A stretch of DNA of 64,000 bases from Robbsia andropogonis (GCF_000970345.1 NZ_LAQU01000012.1:1-64000); one strand, 5' to 3'. Positions 9,605 through 21,327 are shown, counted from the first letter of the stretch. The notes: generated by a model not told the origin, from the letters alone. Program-made: numbers and translations.

Positions 9605-9783
9605 TGCAGGGTCTCGCTAGTCAGGTGATGTACAAACAATCACGATCATGATATTTATTTCGTACTACCAATTTATTTACGAAATATCGAATAGAAAATC
9701 ATACGGGACACGAAAATATCATTCAATACTCCCGTTTGGGTAGACCGTTTTGCCTCACTCCGCCTCAAGCGTTTCACCACGAT
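9605..9783. other. AT-rich flank upstream of the effector-like gene
   Basis: This short intergenic stretch is visibly AT-rich (runs such as ATATTTATTT and TTTATTTACGAAATATCGAA) compared with the surrounding GC-rich DNA. It should hold the promoter of the 8021-9604 gene. CGAA tetramers occur at 9680, 9688 and 9711, but none are 16 bp apart, so no HrpB-type box is present. Confidence 0.5.
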
Positions 9784-9822
9784 AAAAAGACCTGTACGGC
9801 ACCAAGCCCTACAGGTCTTTTT
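9784..9822 (-). terminator. Rho-independent terminator after purL
   Basis: A perfect 13-bp inverted repeat (9784-9796 with 9810-9822) with a 13-nt loop. Both outer edges are A/T tracts, so it can end transcription in either direction. Its place 70 bp after the purL stop makes it the purL terminator; it also isolates the downstream effector-like gene from purL read-through. Confidence 0.88.
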
Positions 9823-9892
9823 TATGCTTAATCGCCGCGACCGTTGCGCAGGAGTGCCGACATCGCGGCTACTTCGCACCTCAACGGCGGTG

Positions 9893-12800
9893 TTAGCCCA
9901 CTCGCTTACGTGCGTTCTGGAAAATACGCATCCACGGGCTGTCGCCCTCACCAGCAGCCCATCCCTCCGGATGCCAACTCATCGTCACCGAACGGGCGAC
10001 CCGTTCCGGATGCGGCATCAACACCGTGAAACGGCCATCTGCGGTAGTCACCGAAGTCAGGCCACCCGGTGAACCGTTCGGGTTCAATGGGTACTGCTCC
10101 GTCTTCTGGCCACGGTTATCGACATAGCGCAGCGCACCCAATACCTTTGCAGCATCGCCTTGCTTCGAAAAATCCGCAAACCCTTCGCCATGTGACACTG
10201 CAACAGGAATCCGCGAACCCGCCATGCCCTCAAAGAAGATCGACGGCGATTGCGTCACTTCCACCGTCGCAAACCGCGCTTCGAACTGTTCGGATTTGTT
10301 GCGTGTGAAGTTCGGCCAGTGCTCCGCACCCGGGATCATCGACGCCAGGCTAGACATCATCTGGCAGCCGTTACACACACCCAGGGCGAACGTATCCTGA
10401 CGGCCGAAGAAAGCCGCGAACATGTCGGCCAGTACTGGATTGAAACGGATCGTCTTGGCCCAGCCTTCGCCAGCGCCCAGCACATCGCCGTAGGCAAAGC
10501 CGCCGCAGGCCACCGCGCCGGCAAAATCTGCCAGGGTCGCACGCCCTTCGATCAGGTCGCTCATGTGGACGTCCCGCGCCTCGAATCCGGCCCGGTCGAA
10601 CGCATGCGCCATCTCAAGATGCGAGTTCACGCCCTGCTCGCGCAGAATCGCGACGCGCGGACGGGCGGCGCCAGCCTGAATGAACGGGGCGGCAACGTTT
10701 TCTGCGATGTCGAACGTCAAGACCGGCGAGATACCGGGATCCGCCACATCGGCAATCGCCTCGAGTTCCGCATCGGCACATGCCGGGTTGTCACGCAGGC
10801 GCGCGATGCGCCAGCTGACATCGGTCCAGAGGCGTTGCAAGTCCGTACGCGCGGCATGATAGACGCGCTTCGCATCGCGGTAGATCTCAATATCGCCGCG
10901 GTCGTTCAGTTTGCCGATCTGGTGACTGCACGCGGCAAGCCCCTGCTCGCGCAGGACCGCGAACACGGCATCGCGCTCGCTTGCGCGGATCTGCACCACG
11001 GCTCCCAGTTCTTCGTTGAACAAGGCGCGCAGCGTGCGGTCGTGACGCCGACCCGACGTCTGCTTCGCCCAATCCTTGGCATCGCCGAAATCGGATTCGT
11101 GATCCGGGTCCAGTGTCAACATGTCGACATTCAACGACACGCCAACGTGGCCGGCAAAGGCCATTTCCGCGACGGTCGTGAACAGGCCACCATCCGAGCG
11201 GTCGTGATACGCGAGCAACTTGCCGTCGGCGTTTAATTGCTGCACGGCGGTGAAGAAGCGCTTCAGGTCTTCACTGTCGTCCAGATCCGGTGCCTTGTCG
11301 CCCATCTGCTGCGCGACCTGGGCCAGGATGCTACCGGCCATCCGGTTCTGCGCGCGACCGATGTCGATCAAGACCAGCAACGTCTCACCCACGGTCTCGC
11401 CACGGAACGTGTCGTCCGCGCGACGCAGTTGCGGGGTCAGGTGCTGACGCACATCAGCCACCGGCGCAAAGGCCGAAACGATCAACGTCACCGGCGCCAC
11501 CACTTCCTTGGCCGTCTCGCCGTCTCGCCACTGCGTGCGCATCGACAGCGAATCCTTGCCGACCGGAATCGACAGGCCGAGCGCCGGGCATAGCTCCATG
11601 CCAACGGTACGCACGGTATCGTACAACGCCGCGTCTTCGCCCGGCGTGCCGCACGCCGCCATCCAGTTCGCCGACAGCTTGATCGATGTCAAGGCATCGA
11701 TCGGTGCCGCCGCAATATTCGTAATCGCCTCGCCAATCGCCATCCGGCCCGACGCCGGGGCATCGATCACCGCCAGCGGCGCGCGCTCGGCCATGGTCAT
11801 GGCCTCACCCGCGAAACCACGATAGTCCATCGTGGTAATGGCGCAGTCCGCAACCGGCACCTGCCACGGGCCTACCATCTGGTCACGCGCACTCATGGCG
11901 CCCACGGTCCGGTCGCCAATGGTGATCAGGAAAGATTTGCTGGCAACCGTCGGATGCGCCAACACACCTTCCACCGCCTGCTCCAGCGTCATGTCGTCCA
12001 ATACCAGCGGCGGACAGCGTCGGGCCTCCCGGCGCACGTCGCGGTGCATCCTCGGGGCCTTGCCGAACAACACATCCATCGGCATGTCCACGGCCACATC
12101 GCCATCGACCCTGGCATCAGCGCCCTGGGCGAGCTGCGTTGCCCTGGCCAGTTTCAGTACCTGCTCATCGGTTGCAATACCGACGATTGCCATCGGACAG
12201 CGCTCACGCCGGCAAATGCCTTCGAACCGTTCCGCGCTTTGCGGCGCGATGGCCAATACATACCGTTCCTGTGCCTCGTTGCTCCAGATCTCGCGCGGCG
12301 CGAGGCCGGACTCCTCAAGCTGGATCGCATCGATCGCGAAGCGGGCGCCGCGGTTGGCACCTTCCACCAATTCAGGAAACGCGTTCGACAGCCCCCCCGC
12401 ACCCACATCATGAATACTCAGGATCGGATTGTCCGCGCCCAGTTGCCAGCAACTGTTGATCACTTCCTGCGCCCGACGCTGGATTTCGGGGTTGCCGCGC
12501 TGCACCGAGTCGAAGTCCAGTTCAGCCGTGTTGGCACCGGTCGCCATGGAACTCGCCGCTCCGCCGCCCATGCCAATCCGCATGCCGGGCCCCCCAATCT
12601 GAATCAGCAACGTGCCGGCGGGAAGGTCGTTCTTATGCGTATGGCTATCGTCGATATTGCCGATACCGCCGGCGATCATCACCGGCTTGTGATAGCCCCG
12701 CACGGTGCCGCCAACGTTCTGCTCATAGACGCGGAAATAACCGGCGAGATTGGGTCGGCCGAATTCATTGTTGAAGGCGGCGCCACCCAACGGACCATCG

Positions 12801-14019
12801 GTCATGATCTGCAACGGCGAGGCGATTCGGTCCGGGCGACCATAGCCATCATCCACCAATGCGGCATTGCCCGCGCCATCGGCGAGCGCTTGCGTGCGTT
12901 GGGCGAATGGCGTCGCGGCATCGGCTGCCGTCTCCCACGGTCGCGCGGCATCCGGCAAGCGCAAGTTCGAAACGGAAAACCGGCCATCCCGGCCTTCGGC
13001 CGCGCACCACGGCCTGTCGCGCCTTCGTCGCGGATTTCGCCGCCCGCGCCGGTGGACGCGCCCGGGAACGGCGAGATCGCCGTTGGGTGATTGTGTGTTT
13101 CCACCTTCATCAGCGTGTGCGTCAGCGCTTCGCTGGCCGCATAGACCTGGCCCTCACCGCGCGGGAACCAGCGCTGTACCGTCGTGCCCCGCATCACGGC
13201 CGCATTGTCCGAATAGGCGACGATGGTGCCTTCCGGATGCAACTTGTGCGTATTGCGGATCATGGCGAAGAGCGACAACTCCTGCGCTTCGCCATCCACC
13301 GTCCAATTCGCATTAAAGATCTTGTGGCGACAGTGTTCACTGTTGGCCTGGGCGAACATCATCAATTCGACGTCGCTAGGATTGCGGCCCAATTGCGTGA
13401 ATGCGTCGACCAGATAGTCGATTTCGTCATCCGCGAGCGCCAGGCCCAGCGTCGCGTTGGCCTCTGCCAGCGCCGCGCGACCGACACCGATGACATCAAC
13501 TCGCGTCAGCGGTGCGGACGGCAGTTCGTCGAACAGGCGATATGCCTGCTCGCGATCCGCCGCGATAGACTCGGTCATGCGGTCGTGCAACGCCGCGTGA
13601 ACGGCGTCGAGCGAGGCGGCGTCCAGCGCCTTGCGGCCGCCGAGCAAACCGGTCTTCAGGAAAATCGTGAATTCGACGCCACGTTCGATCCGGCGCACAT
13701 GTTGCAAACCACAGTTGTGCGCGATATCGGTCGCCTTGCTCGCCCATGGCGAGATCGTGCCGAAGCGCGGCAATACCAGCACCGGCAACGCAGTGCCTTT
13801 GGGCGCATCGGTGGCAACGGCCGGTTGGCCGTACTCCAGCAACGCATCCACGACGCGGACCTGTTCCGGCGTGAGCACGGCGTCACTGTGCACGAAATGC
13901 AGATAGACCGCGCTGACATCGACGATATTCGCGTCGATCGCCTTCAGCGTCGCGAGCAAACGGGTCTTGCGGAAATCGGAGAGGGCCGAAGCGCCGGGAA
14001 AGCACGAGAAATGGGCCAT
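9893..14019 (-). pseudogene. purL: Phosphoribosylformylglycinamidine synthase, frameshifted
   Basis: FGAM synthase, the fourth step of de novo purine synthesis, as the large single-chain form (about 1375 residues if repaired). The N-terminal part (ATG at 14019) runs through NSEHCRHK and [18 protein letters not shown] to RPKAGMAGF, then leaves frame. The rest continues in another frame from SNLRLPDA, through GGGAASSM, to the glutaminase domain with its nucleophile in GVCNGCQMM. The break lies at a run of four T (12976-12979, minus strand) where five would restore F-S-V-S-N-L. All domains are otherwise intact, so this is either a sequencing indel or a very recent mutation. No second frameshift is visible. 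Confidence 0.88.
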
Positions 14020-14228
14020 TGAGCGGAAATGGATGCACCGCGCGGGCGCGGCGGGAAACGAAAGGAAGACAAGGATTATACCGCGCCTGACGCCCCGGAC
14101 GGCCGGGTTCTTGCTACGCTGCAACACTGGCCGGACAACGAATGTCGGACGTGCACAACTTATCTGATGGTTCGTCAGGGGCGGAGACGTTATCATGGCG
14201 CCCCGGTGGCCAAGGGAAAAATCTTGAA

Positions 14229-15946
14229 ATGAAGCAATTCGACCTGATCGTGATTGGGGCCGGCATCGGCGGCATGGCCGTCGCGATGCGGGCCATCGAG
14301 GCCGGCATGCGCGTCGCCGTCATCGACGAACATGCGACCGTCGGCGAAGGTGCGTCCTTTTTCCACAGCGGGGTCGCGTTGCCCTCTCCGCTGGACCCAT
14401 GGTATGGGCCGGATGCGCCGATGCCGACGCCCGGCGGCGTGCCGTGGCGCCGCGCCGCGCGCGAACGGGCCAGCAATGCACTGCGCCACGCGAGACTGGC
14501 ACCGTGGGAAGCGCTGATCGCGCAATCCGCGGCACGGCTCGATACGCTGGCGCAGGTCCACGGTATCGAACACGAGCGACGTGACGGCGCGCTGTACGTC
14601 TGGCGTAACGCGGTGGAATTCGAGCGGGCCCAGGCGTTGCTCGTGGATTGGCCGAAGAACGACGCGCCTCCCGGGGCACGGAACACGACCTCACACGCCA
14701 CGCCAAGCGATATCGGCGGCGATGACGCGGTCGATCATGTCGCCACCGATGCTCAACACGCGCGCACCGGGAAGTCAGCCCAGGCGCTTGCCGATGTTGA
14801 CCTAGAAGGCAATGGCGCGCCCGGCAACACACCACCAGGAACCGCGCCGCGTTTCGACCTCCACGGCCATGCCCCACGCGTGCTGGACGCGCAAGCCTGC
14901 CGGGCCGCCGAGCCGGCACTGGAGCATGCCGAAGCGCTGGCAGGCGGCATCGCGTTCGACACACTGTCCAGCGGCAACGCCGCGGTGATGGCGAAGCGAC
15001 TCAAGCAATTGCTGGACGCCGCCGAGGTAACGTTTTCCTTGCGCGGCAGGCCCTTCGCGTCGAGGTTCACAACGATGGCGTCGATGTGTCCATCCGCCCC
15101 GCCCAACAAGCCGGGGGGGCGTTCTCAGGCGTACAGGCCCGCGGCTTCACCGCGCCGTCCACCACTTCTATCTTAGGAGTGGATGCCCGACAATCGGATG
15201 CGGCGCGACATGTCGAACAGGTCCATGCATCGCACGTGGTCATCGCCGCCGGCGCGGGCAGTGCGAAATTGCTCGGCACCGCCGGCGTCCCATTGCCGCT
15301 GCAGCGCGTCACGCGCACGGTGTTGACCGGTACGGTCCTGCGCGAGGACTACGCGCCGCGGCGCTTGCTGATAGATGCCGAAAACAGCGTGGCCATCGTG
15401 CGCTTCGATCGCCGCGTGCGCGTCAGCGCCTGCCTCCGAGGACCGGCCACCACCACGATCGGGAAGGTCAAGAACAAAGCGGCCGCTCTCCCTCCCGGCC
15501 CGGCTAAAAAAGCCCTGCAAGCGATGCCGGCCCAGCTCCATGCCTGGCGCGACACGCTCGTGCCGGGCGCCGCACGGTTCGATGCCGGCGTCGGCGAGTC
15601 CGTGGCACTCGTCGGCGCGGACGGCCTGCCGGTGATCGGCACGCTGAAGACCCGCCGTGGCGAAAACCGCCTGCATGTGGTCCTGAGCGGTGCGCATCGA
15701 GGCTGGGGGTTGGCATTTGGCGCGGCCGATCTGCTTTTCGCGCAATGGCCATCCGGCCCGCATGCCGCGATGGGTAGCATGCGCGACGACAACCGCACAC
15801 AAGCCATCGAAGCGAATGCCCACCCTGTGACGGAAGAGGGCATGGCGGGCGATGGCGGAGCCGCATGGGTCGCCGCCACCGCGGCGGATCGCTTCGACCC
15901 GAGTACGCGCATGGCGCTATCCCCCGCGCGCTTCGGTCACGGTTGA
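14229..15946 (+). pseudogene. FAD-dependent amine oxidoreductase (DAO/DadA-like), frameshifted
   Basis: A flavin oxidoreductase of the DAO superfamily. [19 protein letters not shown] is an N-terminal Rossmann FAD site; the second half holds HVVIAAGAGSAKLLG and GLPVIGTLKTRRGENRLHVV, ending in the typical GAHRGWGLAFGAADLL. The reading frame shifts near 15042-15047: the upstream frame ends at 15176, while EVHNDGVDVSIRP continues in the -1 frame to 15946. One missing base in TTGCGCGGCAGG (for example C) explains it. A 60-residue Asp/Ala/Gly/Thr-rich insertion sits near residues 145-215. The substrate is unknown; a D-amino acid or similar amine is an inference. Divergent from purL. Confidence 0.8.
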
Positions 15947-16048
15947 CGCAGCAGGGGCATCCGCATAAGGCGTGACCGGACACACCTCCGTCGTGGACAC
16001 CGCCCATCCGGTGTAAGGTGAGAAGATCGTTCACCATTGATTGCCACC

Positions 16049-17971
16049 ATGTCCGCCGGTCCCGTTGCTCCCACGCCGCTCACGCACAACGATCGTCGCG
16101 CGGCGACGCCTCCTGACGACGCTGGCGGTCCGGCGAACACGCAAGGCTGGTTTCCAATCGACACGCACCGCCTGGCGTGGCCGCTCGCGACGGTCGCGGA
16201 CCTCCGCACCGTGGAAGCACGCGTCATGCAAAGCGCGGGATCGCATGTCTTGATGGAACGGGCCGGTGCCGCGACGGCAGACTTCCTGCTGCATCAACGC
16301 CGCACCAGGCGCCGCCCCGGCAGCGACGACGACCATATCGCCGCAACCGGGACACCCGGTGCTGGCTCTCCCGGCACCGACGATCACGACTTGGCATCGA
16401 CACCGATCTGGTTTTTCGCAGGGCCGGGAAACAACGGCGGCGATGCGCTGGTGGCGGCCACGCGGCTGCATCGTCTGGGCGTACCTGTGCGCGTCACACT
16501 TCCGGCGCCCCCCACCCATGGCGATGCACTCTGGGCGTACACCGAGGCGCGCCGCGACGCGGTGCCAATCCAGCAGGACGCTCCCGACGATACGCAATGC
16601 ACCGCGCTTCGCGAAGGCGGATGGTGCGTCGATGGTTTGTTCGGCATCGGCCTCAACCGTCCGGTAAGCGCGCCGTACGACCAATATATAAAGCTGATCA
16701 ATGCACTAGGCGAACACGGCACGCACGTGTTGGCGCTGGACATCCCGAGCGGCCTGGACGCGATGACCGGCCAGTGCGTATCGCCCGCGTCGGACAATGA
16801 TTGCGCGGTGTATGCCACCCATACGCTGAGTTTCATTGGCGCCACGCCCGGCCTCTTCACCGGGAAGGGACGTGACCACACCGGCGCCTTGTTTCTATCA
16901 CCGCTGTCCTTGCCGGATTTCATCGTGCGGGCGCCATCGACGCTTGCCACGCCATCCGCCTACCCTTTCATCGATGCAACCTCCGCGCAAGACGCACGCG
17001 TCAGAAGCAATAGCCAGCCAGTTGCGCCGCTGCAATTGAACGCGCCATCGCTATTCATGCATTGCTTCAGGAAGCGTCGACCGTCCTCGCACAAAGGCAC
17101 ATTCGGCAGCGTCGCGATTATCGGCGGCGATACGGGCACCTGCGGTGCGGCCATCCTTTGCGCCCGCGCTGCGCTTTATGCGGGCGCGGGACGCGTACAC
17201 ACGGCATTGATCGGCGAAGGTGCGCCGCCGTACGATCCTCCACATCCTGAAATCATGCTGCGTCGCATCGACGCCATCGCGCTCGACACGATGGATGCGC
17301 TGAGCATCGGTCCCGGCCTTGGTACGTCGGCGCGTGCGGGCGACATCGTCAAACGCGTTTTGCATGACGTGGTGGGGGAGGATTGCCGGGCGTTGCTGGA
17401 TGCCGATGCGTTGAACGTGATCGCCCGCGATGCGGCGCTCTGCGCCGCGGTGGCAGCCGCCGGCAAGTGGCTTGTCATGACACCTCATCCAGGAGAAGCA
17501 GCGCGGCTGCTCGATATCGGTACGCGGGACGTCGAGCAAGATCGACTCGCCGCGGCCCGTGCGCTGGTTGAACGGTTCCGCTGCACGATCGTCTTGAAAG
17601 GTTCCGGCACATTGATTGCCGCGCCGTCCTTGGCGGCAGCCACCGCTTCCGGCACGGCCACGGCCACGTCATGCGGCGATATACCGGAGAGCGTCGTTTC
17701 CGTGGACATCGTGCTGAATACCACTGGCAATACCGGCCTGGCCACCGGCGGTAGCGGCGATGTGTTGAGCGGCGTAATCGGCGCGCTGCTCGCGCAGGGC
17801 CTGCCACCGAAAGAGGCGGCATTAACTGGCGTGTACCTGCATGGCCTTGCCGCCGAGACACTGGCGGCCCACGGTGACGGTCCCGCAGGGCTGACAGCGG
17901 GAGAGCTGGCACCGATGATCCGTCGACTGCTGAATACCCATCTGCGTGAACACGGCTTGATCGTTGGTTGA
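16049..17971 (+). CDS. nnr: Bifunctional NAD(P)HX epimerase / ADP-dependent dehydratase
   Basis: Repairs hydrated NADH/NADPH: the N-terminal YjeF_N domain epimerises NAD(P)HX and the C-terminal ribokinase-like domain dehydrates it using ADP. The 640-aa protein has FAGPGNNGGDALVAATRL and LALDIPSGLDAMTG in the first half. The second half has HKGTFGSVAIIGG, DALSIGPGLG, LDADALN, TPHPGEAARLL and the nucleotide loop TGGSGDVLSGVIGALLAQGL. E. coli Nnr has 515 residues; extra length comes from an N-terminal extension and Ala/Thr/Gly-rich inserts (about 96-114 and 530-560). The ATG at 16049 is preferred over an upstream in-frame TTG. Confidence 0.94.
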   Translation: MSAGPVAPTPLTHNDRRAATPPDDAGGPANTQGWFPIDTHRLAWPLATVADLRTVEARVMQSAGSHVLMERAGAATADFLLHQRRTRRRPGSDDDHIAATGTPGAGSPGTDDHDLASTPIWFFAGPGNNGGDALVAATRLHRLGVPVRVTLPAPPTHGDALWAYTEARRDAVPIQQDAPDDTQCTALREGGWCVDGLFGIGLNRPVSAPYDQYIKLINALGEHGTHVLALDIPSGLDAMTGQCVSPASDNDCAVYATHTLSFIGATPGLFTGKGRDHTGALFLSPLSLPDFIVRAPSTLATPSAYPFIDATSAQDARVRSNSQPVAPLQLNAPSLFMHCFRKRRPSSHKGTFGSVAIIGGDTGTCGAAILCARAALYAGAGRVHTALIGEGAPPYDPPHPEIMLRRIDAIALDTMDALSIGPGLGTSARAGDIVKRVLHDVVGEDCRALLDADALNVIARDAALCAAVAAAGKWLVMTPHPGEAARLLDIGTRDVEQDRLAAARALVERFRCTIVLKGSGTLIAAPSLAAATASGTATATSCGDIPESVVSVDIVLNTTGNTGLATGGSGDVLSGVIGALLAQGLPPKEAALTGVYLHGLAAETLAAHGDGPAGLTAGELAPMIRRLLNTHLREHGLIVG

Positions 17972-18131
17972 ACCCGCTGCCCGGCGTACTTTGGCATCGC
18001 GATTTATACTTGACCGATAGTGTTGAAACGGCACCCCTGGCAACCGCGCACCCTATCGCGCCTTCGCGCCTGAACCTGACAGACGGCACCCGGGCGCACG
18101 TGTTTGCTCACCACAACAATGAGACAAACTT

Positions 18132-19775
18132 ATGACATCACATTCGCCAAAGACCGCTTCCGTGCCGGTACTTCCCAGTTGGGCCGCGCTCCGTGCGCAT
18201 TACGATCAGATTCGTGACGCCCGGTTGCGCGAATGGTTCGATCCGGCGCAGGACCATGCGCCCACGCGTGCCGAGCGCTACACATTCGACGGCGGCGGTC
18301 TATCGATCGATTTCTCCAAAAACCGCATTACCGACGAGACATTGAAACTGCTGACGCAGTTGGCACGCGACGCAGGGGTCGAAGCACGTCGCGATGCCGT
18401 ATTCAAGGGCGACATTGCAAACCCGACCGAAGGACGTCAGGTATTGCATACCGCATTGCGGGCGACAGACCCGGCATCGCCGTATTTCGCGCAAGTGCAA
18501 GCCGAACGCAAGAAAATGGCGGCGTTCGCCGAGAAAGTACGGGGCGGCGAATGGCGCGGGTATAGCGGCAAGCCGATCCGGCACATCGTGAATATCGGGA
18601 TCGGCGGTTCGGATCTCGGGCCGAAGATGGTTTGCCATGCGCTACATCATCTCGCGGATCCAGAGATCACGACGCACTTCGTATCGAACGTAGATGGCGC
18701 GGATCTGCAACGCGTGGTTGATCAAATCGATCCTGAAACGACGTTGGCCATTATCGTCTCGAAAACATTCACGACGCTGGAGACGATGACCAACGCACGC
18801 TCGCTGCGCCAATGGTTCGTACAAAACGGCTGCCCCGAGGACAAGTTGCATCATCACTTCGTTGGCGTCTCGGCAAATTCGAACGAAGTGGTCAAGTTCG
18901 GTATCGCTCGCGACAACGTCTTCGAAATGTGGGACTGGGTCGGTGGACGCTACTCCCTGTGGAGCGCGGTTGGCCTGTCGATCATGCTATCGGTTGGTCC
19001 GACACATTTCGATGCCTTGTTGGCTGGCGCGGCCGAAATGGACCAGCACTTCCGCGATACGCCACTGGAACGCAACCTCCCGGTGTTGATGGCCTTGATC
19101 GGCATCTGGTATCGCGATATCTTCGAATCGCAAAGCGTCTTGGTCGCCCCCTATTCCGAAGCGTTACACTACCTGCCTTCCTACTTGCAGCAGTTGGAGA
19201 TGGAAAGCAATGGCAAGTCGGCGCGACTGGATGGCGATCCGGTGCGTGAACCCACTGCCGCGGTGATCTGGGGTGAGCCGGGAACGAATGGACAGCACGC
19301 GTTCTTCCAGATGCTGCACCAAGGCCCCACGCTGATACCGATTGATTTTATCGCTGTGCTGACGCCGGAACATCGCTTCGTCGACCATCATGCAAAATTG
19401 CTGGCCAACTGCTTTGCACAAAGCGAGGCATTGATGCTCGGCCGCACGCTGGAAGAAGCGCGCAAGATCGCCGGCCCGGACAACCCGGATCTGGCGCCGC
19501 ACCTCGCCTTCCCCGGCAACCGTCCAAGCACGACGATCATTCTGGATGCATTGACGCCGCATGCTCTCGGTGCCCTGATTGCGCTCTACGAACAAAAGGT
19601 GCTCGTACAAGGCACCATCTGGAATATCAATTCGTTCGATCAATACGGCGTCGAGCTTGGCAAGGTGTTAGGCAAGGTCGTCGAGGCTGACCTCGAAGGC
19701 AAGAGCAACGGTCAACACGACTCGTCGACCAGCGCATTGATCGCGCGTGCGCGTGCGGCCCTTCAAGCAAACTAA
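18132..19775 (+). CDS. pgi: Glucose-6-phosphate isomerase
   Basis: Interconverts glucose-6-phosphate and fructose-6-phosphate in the cytosol. The 547-aa length matches the E. coli enzyme (549). Motifs include [16 protein letters not shown], the first signature region [17 protein letters not shown], the [17 protein letters not shown] stretch and [18 protein letters not shown] near the C-terminus. The ATG at 18132 follows an AATGAGAC-type site. It is transcribed alone after nnr, with a 160-bp gap, and is convergent with the ABC ATPase gene. Confidence 0.97.
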   Translation: MTSHSPKTASVPVLPSWAALRAHYDQIRDARLREWFDPAQDHAPTRAERYTFDGGGLSIDFSKNRITDETLKLLTQLARDAGVEARRDAVFKGDIANPTEGRQVLHTALRATDPASPYFAQVQAERKKMAAFAEKVRGGEWRGYSGKPIRHIVNIGIGGSDLGPKMVCHALHHLADPEITTHFVSNVDGADLQRVVDQIDPETTLAIIVSKTFTTLETMTNARSLRQWFVQNGCPEDKLHHHFVGVSANSNEVVKFGIARDNVFEMWDWVGGRYSLWSAVGLSIMLSVGPTHFDALLAGAAEMDQHFRDTPLERNLPVLMALIGIWYRDIFESQSVLVAPYSEALHYLPSYLQQLEMESNGKSARLDGDPVREPTAAVIWGEPGTNGQHAFFQMLHQGPTLIPIDFIAVLTPEHRFVDHHAKLLANCFAQSEALMLGRTLEEARKIAGPDNPDLAPHLAFPGNRPSTTIILDALTPHALGALIALYEQKVLVQGTIWNINSFDQYGVELGKVLGKVVEADLEGKSNGQHDSSTSALIARARAALQAN

Positions 19776-19832
19776 AATACGCCATCGTCGCTACCGATAT
19801 CACGCGCGATGTGGCCGGTAAAGCGGTCCCCG

Positions 19833-20537
19833 CTAGGCCGCGAGCAACTTGCCGGCGCGCATCGTGAGGATACGATCGCAGCGCCGTGCCAGTTGCAAGT
19901 CATGCGTGACGAGAACCAGCGTCGCGCCCTGGTTCCGGTTCATGTCGAACATCAGCGCGCTGACAGCCTCGCCCGTTGCCGCATCAAGACTCCCCGTGGG
20001 TTCGTCCGCGAAAAGCACTGATGGTGTGGTCACGAACGCGCGCGCCAGTGCTACCCGCTGTTGTTCGCCGCCCGACAAAACACGAGGATAGTGCGCGATA
20101 CGCCCTCCCAGCCCCACCTGGTCAAGTAATGCCCTTGCTTGTTCACGTGCTTGCCGACGGGACACGTCACCCCGCAATTCAAGCGGTAGCATGACATTTT
20201 CAAGTGCGGTCAAATGCGGCATCAGTTGGAATGCCTGAAATACGAAACCCACACCTCGTGCGCGAACCGCCGCACGTGCATCCTCGTCGAGAGCGCCCAG
20301 TTCTTGACCAAGTAGACGGATGGTGCCGGCGCTGGCCGTATCCAACCCGGCAAGCAAGCCCAGCAACGTCGATTTTCCTGAACCTGACTCGCCGACGATC
20401 GCCACTGTTTCGCCTGCATCGACGTACATATCGATATCATCCAATATGGACAATTCACCGGATGCATCCACCACGCGCTTGCTGACGCCCTCCACTGCTA
20501 TGACCCGACCCGATTCTTTCCGCATGGATTCCTGCAT
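19833..20537 (-). CDS. ABC transporter ATP-binding protein, YbbA/LolD-like
   Basis: A 234-aa ATPase subunit of the MacB/LolD/YbbA group with Walker [10 protein letters not shown], signature [14 protein letters not shown], Walker [13 protein letters not shown] and the H-loop LVTHD. In E. coli, ybbA is also divergent from tesA and is followed by the large permease ybbP. Here no permease gene follows; the next gene downstream is the convergent pgi. The partner must be encoded elsewhere or be lost. The frame is open to 20684; starts at 20537 or 20525 (behind an AGGAA) are the likeliest because longer ones would overlap tesA. Confidence 0.85.
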   Translation of the reverse strand: MQESMRKESGRVIAVEGVSKRVVDASGELSILDDIDMYVDAGETVAIVGESGSGKSTLLGLLAGLDTASAGTIRLLGQELGALDEDARAAVRARGVGFVFQAFQLMPHLTALENVMLPLELRGDVSRRQAREQARALLDQVGLGGRIAHYPRVLSGGEQQRVALARAFVTTPSVLFADEPTGSLDAATGEAVSALMFDMNRNQGATLVLVTHDLQLARRCDRILTMRAGKLLAA

Positions 20538-20607
20538 AAGTGCCCGCTTGTTTTCCCGCATGAAAACCCGCTTGAAGGTGGTCAGTAGACACTTGTCGAC
20601 GGCGATC

Positions 20608-21327
20608 ATGCGCCGACGGTCTGTCATGCCCGCCCCCGCTACCGTGATGGGCCTGGCACTCGCGCTTGCCTGTGGCATCACCACGCCATCGCTTTATGCG
20701 GGAGGCGCGCCACAATCCCGGATGGAACGCAAGCCCGGCGCAGAGGCAACCGTCCCACCGGAGGCCGCCTCCCAGACCATTCTAGTCTTGGGCGACAGTC
20801 TCTCCGCAGGCTACGGCCTGGCACCGAACACAGGCTGGGTGGCACTATTGCAGCAACGCCTTGCCGATAAGCCGTTGGGTAAAAATCATTATACCGTTGT
20901 CAATAGCAGCATCAGCGGGGACACAACGAGCGGCGGGCGAACCAGGCTGCCGAGCGCATTGTCGCGCACGCATCCTGCTGTTGTCATCGTCGAACTGGGC
21001 GCGAACGACGCGTTGCGAGGACTGCCAATGTCAGTGACGCGCGCAAACCTAGAGGCGATCATTGAAGCAAGCCAGGCGGCCGGTGCACGCGTCGTACTGG
21101 TCGGCATGCAAATTCCACCGAATTACGGACCGGTGTACACGCAAGCATTTTCTTCCCTCTTCCCAATGCTGGCAAAGCAGTATCACACCTCGCTGGTCCC
21201 ATTCTTGCTTGAAGGTATCGCCGACAAACCGGAGATGTTCCAGGCGGATCAAATACATCCCCTGGCAAAAGCGCAACCGGTATTACTTGAAAACGTGTGG
21301 GCACCGCTGTCTCCGCTGTTGAAATGA
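20608..21327 (+). CDS. tesA: Arylesterase / multifunctional lysophospholipase-thioesterase TesA-like
   Basis: A GDSL/SGNH hydrolase of the TesA type, acting in the periplasm on acyl-CoAs, lysophospholipids or aryl esters. All SGNH blocks are visible: GDSLSAGYG (nucleophile Ser), SISGDTTSGGR (Gly), GANDALRG (Asn) and DQIHP (Asp/His). The N-terminus has a signal peptide (hydrophobic stretch MGLALALACGITTPSLYA). Starts at 20560, 20608 or 20626 are possible and none has a strong ribosome site; 20608 leaves room for the divergent ABC gene. About 240 residues with this start. Confidence 0.88.
   Translation: MRRRSVMPAPATVMGLALALACGITTPSLYAGGAPQSRMERKPGAEATVPPEAASQTILVLGDSLSAGYGLAPNTGWVALLQQRLADKPLGKNHYTVVNSSISGDTTSGGRTRLPSALSRTHPAVVIVELGANDALRGLPMSVTRANLEAIIEASQAAGARVVLVGMQIPPNYGPVYTQAFSSLFPMLAKQYHTSLVPFLLEGIADKPEMFQADQIHPLAKAQPVLLENVWAPLSPLLK

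Noticed and set aside
9680-9714. CGAA tetramers upstream of the effector-like gene as an HrpB-type (TTCG-N16-TTCG) box
   Set aside because: The tetramers at 9680, 9688 and 9711 are separated by 4, 19 and 27 bp, not 16; no proper box is present.
11954-13090. Long plus-strand open frame opposite purL (378 codons)
   Set aside because: It is antisense to conserved purL coding sequence, has no ribosome site or recognisable motif, and is a codon-bias shadow.
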